A DNA stretch of 64,000 nt from Amycolatopsis lurida (GTDB lineage Bacteria > Actinomycetota > Actinomycetes > Mycobacteriales > Pseudonocardiaceae), in NCBI RefSeq assembly GCF_900105055.1, contig NZ_FNTA01000004.1, forward strand, positions 4,185,501-4,249,500, given 5' to 3'. Below the pieces are notes generated by a model. The model saw only the letters and a list, made by a program, of their open reading frames with translations, was not told where the DNA came from and did not search any database. Positions 55,729 to 63,166 of the stretch are shown here, in pieces (position 1 is the first letter of the stretch; the number at the start of each line of letters is the position of its first letter). The translations under genes were made by a program, and so were the position numbers.

Positions 55729-57069
55729 TCAGTAGGTGATCGCGACCGCGGGGTCGGCCAGCAGCGCGCCGACGTCGGCCAGGAACTCCGAACCCTGCTG
55801 CCCGTCGACCACGCGGTGGTCGAAGCTCAGCGAAAGCTGGAGCACCTTGCGCACCTTGATCTCGCCGTCGACCACCCACGGGGTGTCCTTGATCGCGCCG
55901 AGGCACAGGATCGCGGACTCGCCGGGGTTGATGATCGGCGTCCCGGTGTCGACGCCGAAGACGCCGACGTTGGTGATGGTGATCGTGCCGCCGAGCATGG
56001 CCGCCGGCGTGGTCTTGCCCTCGCGGGCGACGTCGGTCAGCTCGGTGAGCGCGATCGCGAGTTCCTTGAGGGACATCGAATCCGCGTCACGGACCTTGGG
56101 TACGACGAGCCCGCGCGGCGTGGCCGCGGCGATCCCGAGGTGCACGTAGTCCTTGTAGACGATCTCCTGCGCCGCCTCGTCCCACACCGCGTTGACGTCC
56201 GGAGTGCGCTTGGCCGCCAGGCACACGGCCTTCGCCGCGAAGGTCAGCGGGGTGACCTTGACCCCGGCGAACTCGCGCGACTTCTTCAGCTTCTCCCGGA
56301 ATTCCATCATCGGCGTGACGTCGATGGTCAGGAACTCCGTGACGTGCGGGGCGGTGTACGCGCTCTGCACCATCGCGGCGGCGGTGGCCTTGCGGACGCC
56401 CTTGATCGGCACCCGGCGTTCCCGGGTCGCCGGGTCGTAACCGCTGTCCGAATCGGACACAGTGGACACAGTGGCGGCGGGTGCGGTGGAACCGTTGGCG
56501 GCCGCCCGCACGTCGTCACGCGTGATGACGCCGCCGTCGGCGGAGCCGGTGAGCGCGTGCAGGTCGACGCCGAGGTCCTTGGCCAGCTTGCGCACCGGCG
56601 GCTTCGCCAGCGGCACGTACCCGCCCTTTGGCTGCGGAGTCACCGCAGGCTGGGGTGCCACAGCCACCGGCGCGGCGGCAGGAGCAGCCGGAGCCGCGCC
56701 CTTGCGCGCACGCCGCTGCGTGACGACGGCCTTGGAGCCGTAGCCGACCAGCGGCTTCATCTCCTCTTCCGCCGGCTCCTCCGCCACGGGCGCGGCGGCG
56801 GGTGCCGGGGCCGCCTTGCCGTCCGGGTCGACGTCGATGGTGAGGATCGGCGCGCCGACCTCCACCGTCTGGCCCGGTTCGACGAGCAGTTCGGTGACCA
56901 CGCCCGCCCACGGGATGGGCAGTTCGACGGCGGCCTTCGCGGTCTCGACCTCGACGACGATCTGGTTCACCGTGACCTTGTCACCCGGCTTGACCTGCCA
57001 GGCGATGATGTCGGCCTCGGTCAGCCCCTCGGCCGTGTCGGCGAGGGGGAATTGTTTGTACTCGGGCAT
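55729..57069 (-). CDS. bkdC: Branched-chain 2-oxoacid dehydrogenase E2 (lipoamide acyltransferase)
   Basis: A 446-residue E2 core subunit: one lipoyl domain with the lipoyl-Lys at K45 (VETAKAAVEL), a Pro/Ala linker (about 80-150), the E1/E3-binding domain (PPVRKLAKDLGVDLHALTGSADGG, about 165-200), and the catalytic domain with SFDHRVVDGQQGSEF near the C-terminus (His and Asp). It transfers branched acyl groups (isobutyryl, isovaleryl, 2-methylbutyryl) to CoA. Encoded 16 bases after E1 beta. Confidence 0.92.
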   Translation of the reverse strand: MPEYKQFPLADTAEGLTEADIIAWQVKPGDKVTVNQIVVEVETAKAAVELPIPWAGVVTELLVEPGQTVEVGAPILTIDVDPDGKAAPAPAAAPVAEEPAEEEMKPLVGYGSKAVVTQRRARKGAAPAAPAAAPVAVAPQPAVTPQPKGGYVPLAKPPVRKLAKDLGVDLHALTGSADGGVITRDDVRAAANGSTAPAATVSTVSDSDSGYDPATRERRVPIKGVRKATAAAMVQSAYTAPHVTEFLTIDVTPMMEFREKLKKSREFAGVKVTPLTFAAKAVCLAAKRTPDVNAVWDEAAQEIVYKDYVHLGIAAATPRGLVVPKVRDADSMSLKELAIALTELTDVAREGKTTPAAMLGGTITITNVGVFGVDTGTPIINPGESAILCLGAIKDTPWVVDGEIKVRKVLQLSLSFDHRVVDGQQGSEFLADVGALLADPAVAITY

Positions 57070-57085
57070 TTCAGAAACTTCCCCC

Positions 57086-58078
57086 TTACCAGGCGAGTGA
57101 ACGGTCGACGGTGTGCAGCACCCGGTCCAGGTCGGGGAGGTAGTGCTCCTCGAGCTTGGCGGGCGGGTACGGCGTGTCGAATCCGGTCACCCGCAGCACG
57201 GGGGCTTCCAGCGAGTAGAAGCATTCCTGCTGCACGCGCGCGGCGATCTCCGAGGTCAGCGACGATTCCGACGGCGCCTCGCTCAGCGCGATGAGCCGCC
57301 CGGTCTTGCGCACCGACTCGAACACCGGCTCCAGGTCGAGCGGGGACAGCGTCCGCAGGTCGATGACTTCCAGCGACTTGCCCTCGTCCTCGGCGGCGGC
57401 CGCGGCGTCGAGCGCGACCTTCACCGAAGGGCCGTACGCGACGACGGTGGCCGTCGTGCCTTCGCGGACGACACGGGACTTGAACAGCTCGTCCGGCGTG
57501 CCCTCCGTGTCGACCTCGGACTTCATCGCGCCCGAGTGGTACAGCTTCTTCGGCTCGAAGAACAGGATCGGGTCGTCGGACTTGATCGCCTGCTGGATAC
57601 CCCAGTAGGCGTCGACGGCGTTCGAAACCGACACGACCTTCAGGCCGGGGATGTGCGCGAACAGCGATTCCGGCGACTCCGAGTGGTGCTCGACCGCGCC
57701 GATGCCGCCACCGAACGGCACCCGGATCACGATGGGCATCTTGATCTTGCCCTGCGTCCGGTAGTGCAGCTTCGCGACCTGGCTGGAGATCTGGTCGAAG
57801 CCCGGGAAGATGAAGCCTTCGAACTGGATTTCGCACACCGGGCGGAACCCGCGGACGGCGAGGCCGACCGCGGTGCCGATGATGCCGGACTCCGCCAGGG
57901 GCGTGTCCAGGACGCGCTGCTCGCCGAAGTCCTTCTGCAGGCCGTCGGTGATGCGGAAGACGCCGCCGAGCTTGCCGACGTCTTCACCCATGATCAGGAC
58001 CTTCGGGTCCTCTTCCATGGCGCGCCGGAGGCCGAGGTTGATCGCCTTGCCGATGGTGAGTTTCTGGAGGTCGGCCAT
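57086..58078 (-). CDS. bkdB: Branched-chain 2-oxoacid dehydrogenase E1 beta
   Basis: A 330-residue E1 beta subunit. Typical blocks are MGEDVGKLGGVFRIT, LDTPLAESGIIGTAVG, EIQFEGFIFPGFDQ, and RVPFGGGIGAVEHHSESPE. With E1 alpha it forms the ThDP enzyme that decarboxylates the branched-chain 2-oxoacids from Leu, Ile and Val. ATG 58078 lies one base after the E1 alpha stop. The frame continues upstream without homology. Confidence 0.93.
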   Translation of the reverse strand: MADLQKLTIGKAINLGLRRAMEEDPKVLIMGEDVGKLGGVFRITDGLQKDFGEQRVLDTPLAESGIIGTAVGLAVRGFRPVCEIQFEGFIFPGFDQISSQVAKLHYRTQGKIKMPIVIRVPFGGGIGAVEHHSESPESLFAHIPGLKVVSVSNAVDAYWGIQQAIKSDDPILFFEPKKLYHSGAMKSEVDTEGTPDELFKSRVVREGTTATVVAYGPSVKVALDAAAAAEDEGKSLEVIDLRTLSPLDLEPVFESVRKTGRLIALSEAPSESSLTSEIAARVQQECFYSLEAPVLRVTGFDTPYPPAKLEEHYLPDLDRVLHTVDRSLAW

Positions 58079-58079
58079 T

Positions 58080-59285
58080 TCAGTGCTCACCCGCCCCGAC
58101 AAAACCGTCCATGTAGGACAGGAACTCTTCACGCTGCGCGTCCAGCAGCGGCGTGGATTCCGCGTACACGTTGGAGAAGATCCGCTCCGGTGGCGGTTCG
58201 GGCATGTTGAAGCAGTACTCGCGCAGCTCGGCCGCGAACGCGTCCGAATCGGCCTGCACCTGGTCGAAGAACGCCTGGTCGGCGCCGCCACCACGGGCGA
58301 GGTACGCCCGGACGCGCTCGATCGGGTCCTTCAGCTTCCACTCCTCCAGCTCGTCGGAGAGCCGGTAGCGGGTGGGGTCGTCGGTGGTGGTGTGCGCGTC
58401 CATCCGGTAGGTGAACGCCTCGATCAGCACGGGGCCGTTGCCGTGGCGGCACTCCTCCAGTGCCCAGCGGGAGACCGCGAGGCAGGCGAGGACGTCGTTG
58501 CCGTCCACGCGGATGCCGGGGAAACCGTAGCCGCGGGCGCGCTGGTACAGCGGCAGGCGCGACTGACGTTCGGTGGGCTCCGAGATCGCCCATTGGTTGT
58601 TCTGGCAGAAGAACACGAGCGGCGCGTCGTAGACGGCGGCCCAGACGAAGCCTTCGTGCACGTCGCCCTGCGAAGTCGCTCCGTCACCGAAGTAACAGAT
58701 AGTCGCTTCGCTGTCGTCGTCGCCGACCTTGCCTTCGAACTTCTGGCCCATCGCGTAACCGGCGGCGTTGAGCACCTGGTTGCCGATCACGATGGTGTAC
58801 GGGTGGAAGCCGTGGGCCTTGTAGTCCCAGCCGCTGTGGTCGGTGCAGCGGAAGATGCCGAGCACCTCTTTGAGGTCGACGCCGCGGGTGTACGCGACGC
58901 CATGCTCGCGGTAGCTGGGGAACGCCATGTCCCCCTTCCGCAGCGCACGGCCGGAGCCGATCTGCGCGGCCTCCTGCCCGAGCAGCGGCACCCAGATGCC
59001 GAGCTGGCCCTGGCGCTGCATCGCGTTGGCCTCGCGGTCCGCGCGGCGGACCAAGACCATGTCGCGGTACAGGCCCTTGAGGGCTTCGGCGTCGATGTCG
59101 TCGACGTAGCGGTCGAATTGCGGCGAAGAGATCCGTTCGCCTTCGGGGGTGAGCAGCTGAGTCAGCTCAGCGCCACCTTCGCTCGTTGCTCGCAAACCGG
59201 CGATCACCTGTTCGGGGGAAGGCTGCGCCGCTACGGCGGCGGGACCATCTCCAGGCTCCGGGTGCGTCCAGTGTTCGGACGGCAT
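58080..59285 (-). CDS. bkdA: Branched-chain 2-oxoacid dehydrogenase E1 alpha
   Basis: A 401-residue E1 alpha subunit. The ThDP/Mg motif is visible (GDGATSQGDVHEGFVWAAV..NNQWAIS), as are the RQGQLGIWVPLLGQEAAQIGSG start and the phosphorylation-loop-like YRMDAHTTTDDPTRYR. First gene of bkdABC; no E3 (lipoamide dehydrogenase) is in the operon, so a shared one is used. ATG 59285 has AAGGAG eight bases upstream. Branched-chain acyl-CoA made here would prime branched fatty acids and polyketides. Confidence 0.93.
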   Translation of the reverse strand: MPSEHWTHPEPGDGPAAVAAQPSPEQVIAGLRATSEGGAELTQLLTPEGERISSPQFDRYVDDIDAEALKGLYRDMVLVRRADREANAMQRQGQLGIWVPLLGQEAAQIGSGRALRKGDMAFPSYREHGVAYTRGVDLKEVLGIFRCTDHSGWDYKAHGFHPYTIVIGNQVLNAAGYAMGQKFEGKVGDDDSEATICYFGDGATSQGDVHEGFVWAAVYDAPLVFFCQNNQWAISEPTERQSRLPLYQRARGYGFPGIRVDGNDVLACLAVSRWALEECRHGNGPVLIEAFTYRMDAHTTTDDPTRYRLSDELEEWKLKDPIERVRAYLARGGGADQAFFDQVQADSDAFAAELREYCFNMPEPPPERIFSNVYAESTPLLDAQREEFLSYMDGFVGAGEH

Positions 59286-59649
59286 GCGCTGCTCTCCTTG
59301 ATGTCGGCGCCTCTGGCGGCCACTTGTGGCGGCCACAGTGACTGCGCCGGCGGGGACCAGCGCGTCGGATCTGAAGCGCTGGGTCACCGTCGGCGTTGAC
59401 GGTTCGTGCGGACATCCTGGCATGCCGGACGCCGTTTTGGTCAGTGGCGGATGCTGATTTGTTGCTGAGAAAGGGTGCCTGATCAGGGAAAATGCTAGGA
59501 AGCCCGAGTGTGGGGCCGCCGAAAGTAGGGGATTCACCCGCGGGCCGACCAGCGGACGACTCGTCCGGACGGGTGTCCTGTCCGGCCTGATCGATGACGA
59601 TCCGTGCCCGCCGCTGTGATCCATCACACCCTCCGCGACCCGTGGCAGG
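59286..59649. promoter_or_regulatory. Divergent control region of bkdABC and the M20 peptidase
   Basis: A 364-base gap without a credible gene. It holds the perfect dyad GCCAC-TT-GTGGC (59319-59330) within two direct TGGCGGCCAC words, and a palindrome CCTGATCAGG (59478-59487). These are candidate regulator sites for bkd, for example of an Lrp/AsnC-type protein, but no regulator gene lies nearby. Confidence 0.4.
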
Positions 59650-61071
59650 ATGGCGGACGTGGAGCACAAATCCGTACGCGAAACCGTGGTTTCGAACTGG
59701 ACGAACGACGTCCTTCCCAGCCTGTCCGGCCTGGTGGCGATCCCCGCCTTGTCGCCGGCGTTCGACTCCGAGTGGGCGAAGACCGGGCATCTGGCCGCCG
59801 CCGTCGAGCACGTCCGCTCCTGGATCGCCGCACGGGGGATCCCCGGCGCGACGCTCGAGGTCGTGGAGCTCGAAGGCCGCAGCCCGCTGCTGGTCGTCGA
59901 CATCCCGGCGACGTCCGAAGCGGCCGAAAAGGGCACCGTGCTCATGTACGGGCACCTCGACAAGCAGCCCCCGGTCGGCGGTTGGTCCGAGGGGCTCGAC
60001 CCGTGGACGCCGGTGATCCGCGACGGGCGGCTGTACGGCCGCGGCGCGGTCGACGACGGCTACTCCGGCTACGCGGCGACGACGGCGATCGAGGCCGTGC
60101 GCGCCGCCGGCGGTGAGCACTCCCGCGCGGTCGTGCTGCTGGAGACCGGTGAGGAATCCGGCAGCCCGGACCTGCCCGCCTACGTCGAGCACCTGAAGGA
60201 GAAGCTCGGCGAGGTCTCGCTGGTCGTCTGCCTCGACGCCGGCGGCACCGACTACAAGCGACTGTGGCTGACCACCAGCCTGCGCGGCATGCTGCACGTC
60301 AACGTCACCGTGAAGGTGCTCGAATCCGCGCAGCACTCCGGGATGGCCAGCGGCATCGTGGCGAGCTCGTTCCGCGTCCTGCGTGTCCTGCTCGACCGGA
60401 TCGAGAACGCCGAGACCGGCGAGATCAAGCTCGCCGAGCTGAGCGTCGACATCCCGGAGAACCGCGTCGACGAGGCGCGCGGCGTCGTCGAGATCGCGCC
60501 CGGCGCGGCGAAGACGCTCTTCCCGGTGGTCGGCCGGACGGTGTCCGACGACGATCTGGAACTGCTGCTCAACAACTCGTGGCGGCCGACGCTCTCGGTG
60601 ATCGGCGCGGAGGGTTTCCCGCTTCCGGCCGACGCGGGCAACGTGCTGCGCGACAGCACGACGCTGACGCTCAGCTTCCGCCTGCCGCCGACGGCTGACG
60701 CGAAGGCCGCGATGGAGGCGGTCCGCCGTGTCCTCACCACCGACGTGCCGTACGACGCTTCGGTGGAGCTCGGCGATTTCCAGGCCGAGAACGGCTGGAA
60801 CGCGCCGGACACCGCGCCGTGGCTCGACGAGATCCTGCACCACGTGAGCGGCGAGGTCTTCGGCGCGCCGCACAAGAGCTACGGCATGGGCGGGTCGATC
60901 CCGTTCATGGGGTTGCTCGGCGAGAAGTACCCGGACGCGCAGTTCGTGGTCACGGGCGCCTGCGGGCCGGACTCGAACATCCACGTGCCGGACGAGTGGC
61001 TGAACATCGATTTCGCGCAGCGGGTCACCGAGGCGGTCGCCCACATCCTGGACGCGCACGCCCGGAGCTGA
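59650..61071 (+). CDS. M20-family metallodipeptidase
   Basis: A 473-residue dinuclear-zinc peptidase. The metal ligands appear in YGHLDKQP (His and Asp), RGAVDDGYSGYAA (bridging Asp), ETGEESGSPD (catalytic Glu-Glu), CLDAGG (Asp), and a C-terminal TGACGPDSNIHVPDEW (His). The lid/dimer domain is at about 200-320. It most resembles carnosinase/CPG2-like M20 dipeptidases that act on dipeptides. Cytoplasmic, no signal peptide. ATG 59650 without a strong ribosome binding site. Confidence 0.92.
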   Translation: MADVEHKSVRETVVSNWTNDVLPSLSGLVAIPALSPAFDSEWAKTGHLAAAVEHVRSWIAARGIPGATLEVVELEGRSPLLVVDIPATSEAAEKGTVLMYGHLDKQPPVGGWSEGLDPWTPVIRDGRLYGRGAVDDGYSGYAATTAIEAVRAAGGEHSRAVVLLETGEESGSPDLPAYVEHLKEKLGEVSLVVCLDAGGTDYKRLWLTTSLRGMLHVNVTVKVLESAQHSGMASGIVASSFRVLRVLLDRIENAETGEIKLAELSVDIPENRVDEARGVVEIAPGAAKTLFPVVGRTVSDDDLELLLNNSWRPTLSVIGAEGFPLPADAGNVLRDSTTLTLSFRLPPTADAKAAMEAVRRVLTTDVPYDASVELGDFQAENGWNAPDTAPWLDEILHHVSGEVFGAPHKSYGMGGSIPFMGLLGEKYPDAQFVVTGACGPDSNIHVPDEWLNIDFAQRVTEAVAHILDAHARS

Positions 61072-61090
61072 TTCCCTCGCTCACGCTGCG

Positions 61091-61137
61091 ATGAAGGGTC
61101 CTTTCCCAGCAGAATTCACCAGGGAAGGACCCTTCAT
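61091..61137. repeat. Inverted repeat, GAAGGGTCC family
   Basis: ATGAAGGGTCCTTTCCC (61091-61107) pairs with GGGAAGGACCCTTCAT (61122-61137) with one bulged T, around 14 bases including GAATTC. It lies just after the M20 peptidase stop and ends 16 bases before the next gene's ATG, so it would form in the leader of the hydrolase mRNA. Confidence 0.75.
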
Positions 61138-61153
61138 TGCGCGCGGGAGGATC

Positions 61154-62011
61154 ATGTTCGAAGGCTTCGAGCTCGAAAACGTCGACACCGGCGAAGTGAC
61201 CTTCAGGGTCCGCCACGGCGGATCGGGGCCGCCCGTCGTACTCCTGCACGGACATCCCCGCACCCACACCACCTGGTACGACGTCGCGCCCCGGCTCGCG
61301 GACGCGTTCACCGTCGTCTGCCCGGATCTCCCCGGCTACGGCCAGTCTTCGAAACCCGAGACCACCGAAGACCACTCCGCGCACTCGAAACGTGCCATGG
61401 CCAGGCATGTCGTCGCGCTCATGCGGCACCTCGGCCACGAACGGTTCGCCGTGGCCGGCCACGATCGCGGCAGCGCCGTCGCCTATCGCCTCGCGCTCGA
61501 TCACCCCGAGGTCGTCACGAAACTCGCCATCCTCGACGGCATCCCGATCGGTGAGCACCTTTCGCGCGCCGACGCGAAGTTCGCGCAGGCTTGGTGGCAC
61601 TGGTTCTTCTTCGGCCAGCTCGCGAAACCCGCCGAGCGGGTGATCAACGCGGACCCGGACGCCTGGTACGGCGGAGATCCCGAAGCGATGGGCGCGGAAA
61701 ACCACGCCGACTTCCTCCGCGCGATCCATGATCCCGAGACGGTCCACGCGATGCTCGAGGACTACCGCGCGGGTCTCGGGCCCGACCGTGAAGCCGACGA
61801 CGCCGACAAAGCGGCCGGGAGGAAGATCGAGTGCCCGCTCCTCGTCCTGTGGTCCAGCCTGGACGACCTCGAAGACCTTTATGGCGATCCGGTCGTCATT
61901 TGGCGCGAATGGGCCGAAGACGTCCGCGGTTTCGCCGTCGAGTCCGGGCACCACGTGGCCGAGGACAACCCGGCCGATCTCGCGGCGGCGTTGCGGGAGT
62001 TCCTGGGCTAA
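61154..62011 (+). CDS. Alpha/beta hydrolase, haloacetate-dehalogenase/epoxide-hydrolase type
   Basis: A 285-residue alpha/beta hydrolase. The oxyanion motif is LLHGHPRTHTTW (about 31-42), the nucleophile is Asp in AGHDRGSAVAYRL (about 103), and the catalytic His is in ESGHHVAEDNP. Fluoroacetate/haloacetate dehalogenases share the SKRAMARHVV and LALDHPEVVTKLAILDG segments and the WHWFFF cap. Substrate is inference. The ATG at 61154 has GGGAGG three bases upstream, a rather short spacing. Confidence 0.85.
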   Translation: MFEGFELENVDTGEVTFRVRHGGSGPPVVLLHGHPRTHTTWYDVAPRLADAFTVVCPDLPGYGQSSKPETTEDHSAHSKRAMARHVVALMRHLGHERFAVAGHDRGSAVAYRLALDHPEVVTKLAILDGIPIGEHLSRADAKFAQAWWHWFFFGQLAKPAERVINADPDAWYGGDPEAMGAENHADFLRAIHDPETVHAMLEDYRAGLGPDREADDADKAAGRKIECPLLVLWSSLDDLEDLYGDPVVIWREWAEDVRGFAVESGHHVAEDNPADLAAALREFLG

Positions 62012-62013
62012 GC

Positions 62014-62063
62014 GGGTCGTGAGTGGTAAGTGTCGTTAGAACGACACTTACCACTCACGACCC
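62014..62063. repeat. Perfect 50-bp palindrome, GGTAAGTGTCGTT family
   Basis: The left arm 62014-62037 (GGGTCGTGAGTGGTAAGTGT then CGTT) and right arm 62040-62063 are exact complements around AG. It lies two bases after the hydrolase stop and 37 bases before the convergent siderophore-binding-protein stop. Almost no loop, so it would form a cruciform or a very tight hairpin. Confidence 0.85.
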
Positions 62064-62100
62064 ACCCAGCCCACGCGGTACCGCCGCCTTCGCTCCTGAA

Positions 62101-63099
62101 CTAGGCGAACTTGTTCAGCGCCGCGGTCAGTTCCGTCAGCTGCGGCGTGAAGCGTTGGTACGAGAACGGTGTCTCGTTGTTCCAGGGGATCAGCTTCCCG
62201 GCCTTCACCGCGGGCAGCTGGGCCCAGGTCGGCACGCCGCCGAGGCCGTCCGGGCCGAGCGAGAGCGAACCGCCGCGGTTGTCGTACATGATCACGTCGG
62301 CGGTGTACTTGCCGATGTTCTCCCAGCTGATCTGCTGGTAATAACCGCCCTGGCTCGGGTCCGGCGCCTCGGGGAGGACGAAGTTCATCCCCTTGTTCTG
62401 ATAGTGCCTCGAGGTCGCGAACGACGGCGGGTTCGCGATGTAGACGGTGTCCTTCTGCGCGGAGATCAGGAGGACCTTCAGTGCGGAGGCCTTCTTGATC
62501 GCGTCACCGAGCGCGGCGTCGGCCTTCTCGTACTCGGCCTTCGCAGCCTTGATCGCCGGGGTTTCCGTGTCGGCTCCGAGCGCCTTCGCCAGCGCGATGA
62601 ACTTCGCGATTCCCTCCGGCATCGCGAGCCCCTGCAGCCGGACGCCGACGCTCGGCGCGGCCTTGTCGATCTTCTCCGTCTGCGTGTCCGGGATGTACCA
62701 CATCTGGTCCTTCAGGTACATCACGCTGACCAGCAGCTGCGGGTTCAGCGAGACGAACTTGTCGAAGTTGAACTCGTTGTAGACGTTCCCGAGCGACGTC
62801 ACCGCGTTCAGGTCGACGCCGCCCGCCTGCGGATCCGGTTTGCCGTCGGCGAACTTCGACGGGCCGAAGATCCCGATCGACTTCACGCCGAGGTCCCACA
62901 GCGCCGCCGCGGCGGTCACCTGCGCGACGATCCGGGTCGGCCGCTCGCCTTCGAGTTTGCGGCCGCGGTCGTCGGTGAACGACCAGGTCGCGCCCGCTCC
63001 CTGCGTGGGGGCCTCTTCCTGGTAACCGCAGGCGGTCAGGAGGCCGGTGGCGCCGAGCGCCGCGGTGCCGGCGAGGAAGCCGCGTCGAGAGAGGTGCAT
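62101..63099 (-). CDS. Iron-siderophore ABC transporter substrate-binding lipoprotein
   Basis: A 332-residue FecB/FepB-type binding protein. The N-terminus combines a twin-Arg motif (SRRGFLAG, residues 4-11) with a lipobox ending in LTAC (C24), so it is probably a Tat-exported lipoprotein. Fold signature pairs are DDRGRKLEGERPTRIV, ALWDLGVKSIGI and NPQLLVSVMYLKD. Divergent from the permease gene with an iron box between them, so iron repression is expected. Confidence 0.9.
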   Translation of the reverse strand: MHLSRRGFLAGTAALGATGLLTACGYQEEAPTQGAGATWSFTDDRGRKLEGERPTRIVAQVTAAAALWDLGVKSIGIFGPSKFADGKPDPQAGGVDLNAVTSLGNVYNEFNFDKFVSLNPQLLVSVMYLKDQMWYIPDTQTEKIDKAAPSVGVRLQGLAMPEGIAKFIALAKALGADTETPAIKAAKAEYEKADAALGDAIKKASALKVLLISAQKDTVYIANPPSFATSRHYQNKGMNFVLPEAPDPSQGGYYQQISWENIGKYTADVIMYDNRGGSLSLGPDGLGGVPTWAQLPAVKAGKLIPWNNETPFSYQRFTPQLTELTAALNKFA

Positions 63100-63136
63100 G
63101 GAGGATCTTCTTTCACCGAGGGACCGAAGTTCGGCG

Positions 63137-63155
63137 TTAGGCTAGCCTTCCCTTA
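63137..63155. promoter_or_regulatory. IdeR/DmdR1 iron box
   Basis: TTAGGCTAGCCTTCCCTTA matches the 19-bp consensus TTAGGTTAGGCTAACCTAA at about 13 positions, with the strong left half TTAGGCTAGCCT. It lies between the divergent binding-protein and permease genes, 12 bases from the permease ATG. Confidence 0.75.
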
Positions 63156-63166
63156 TCGTGAACGCC

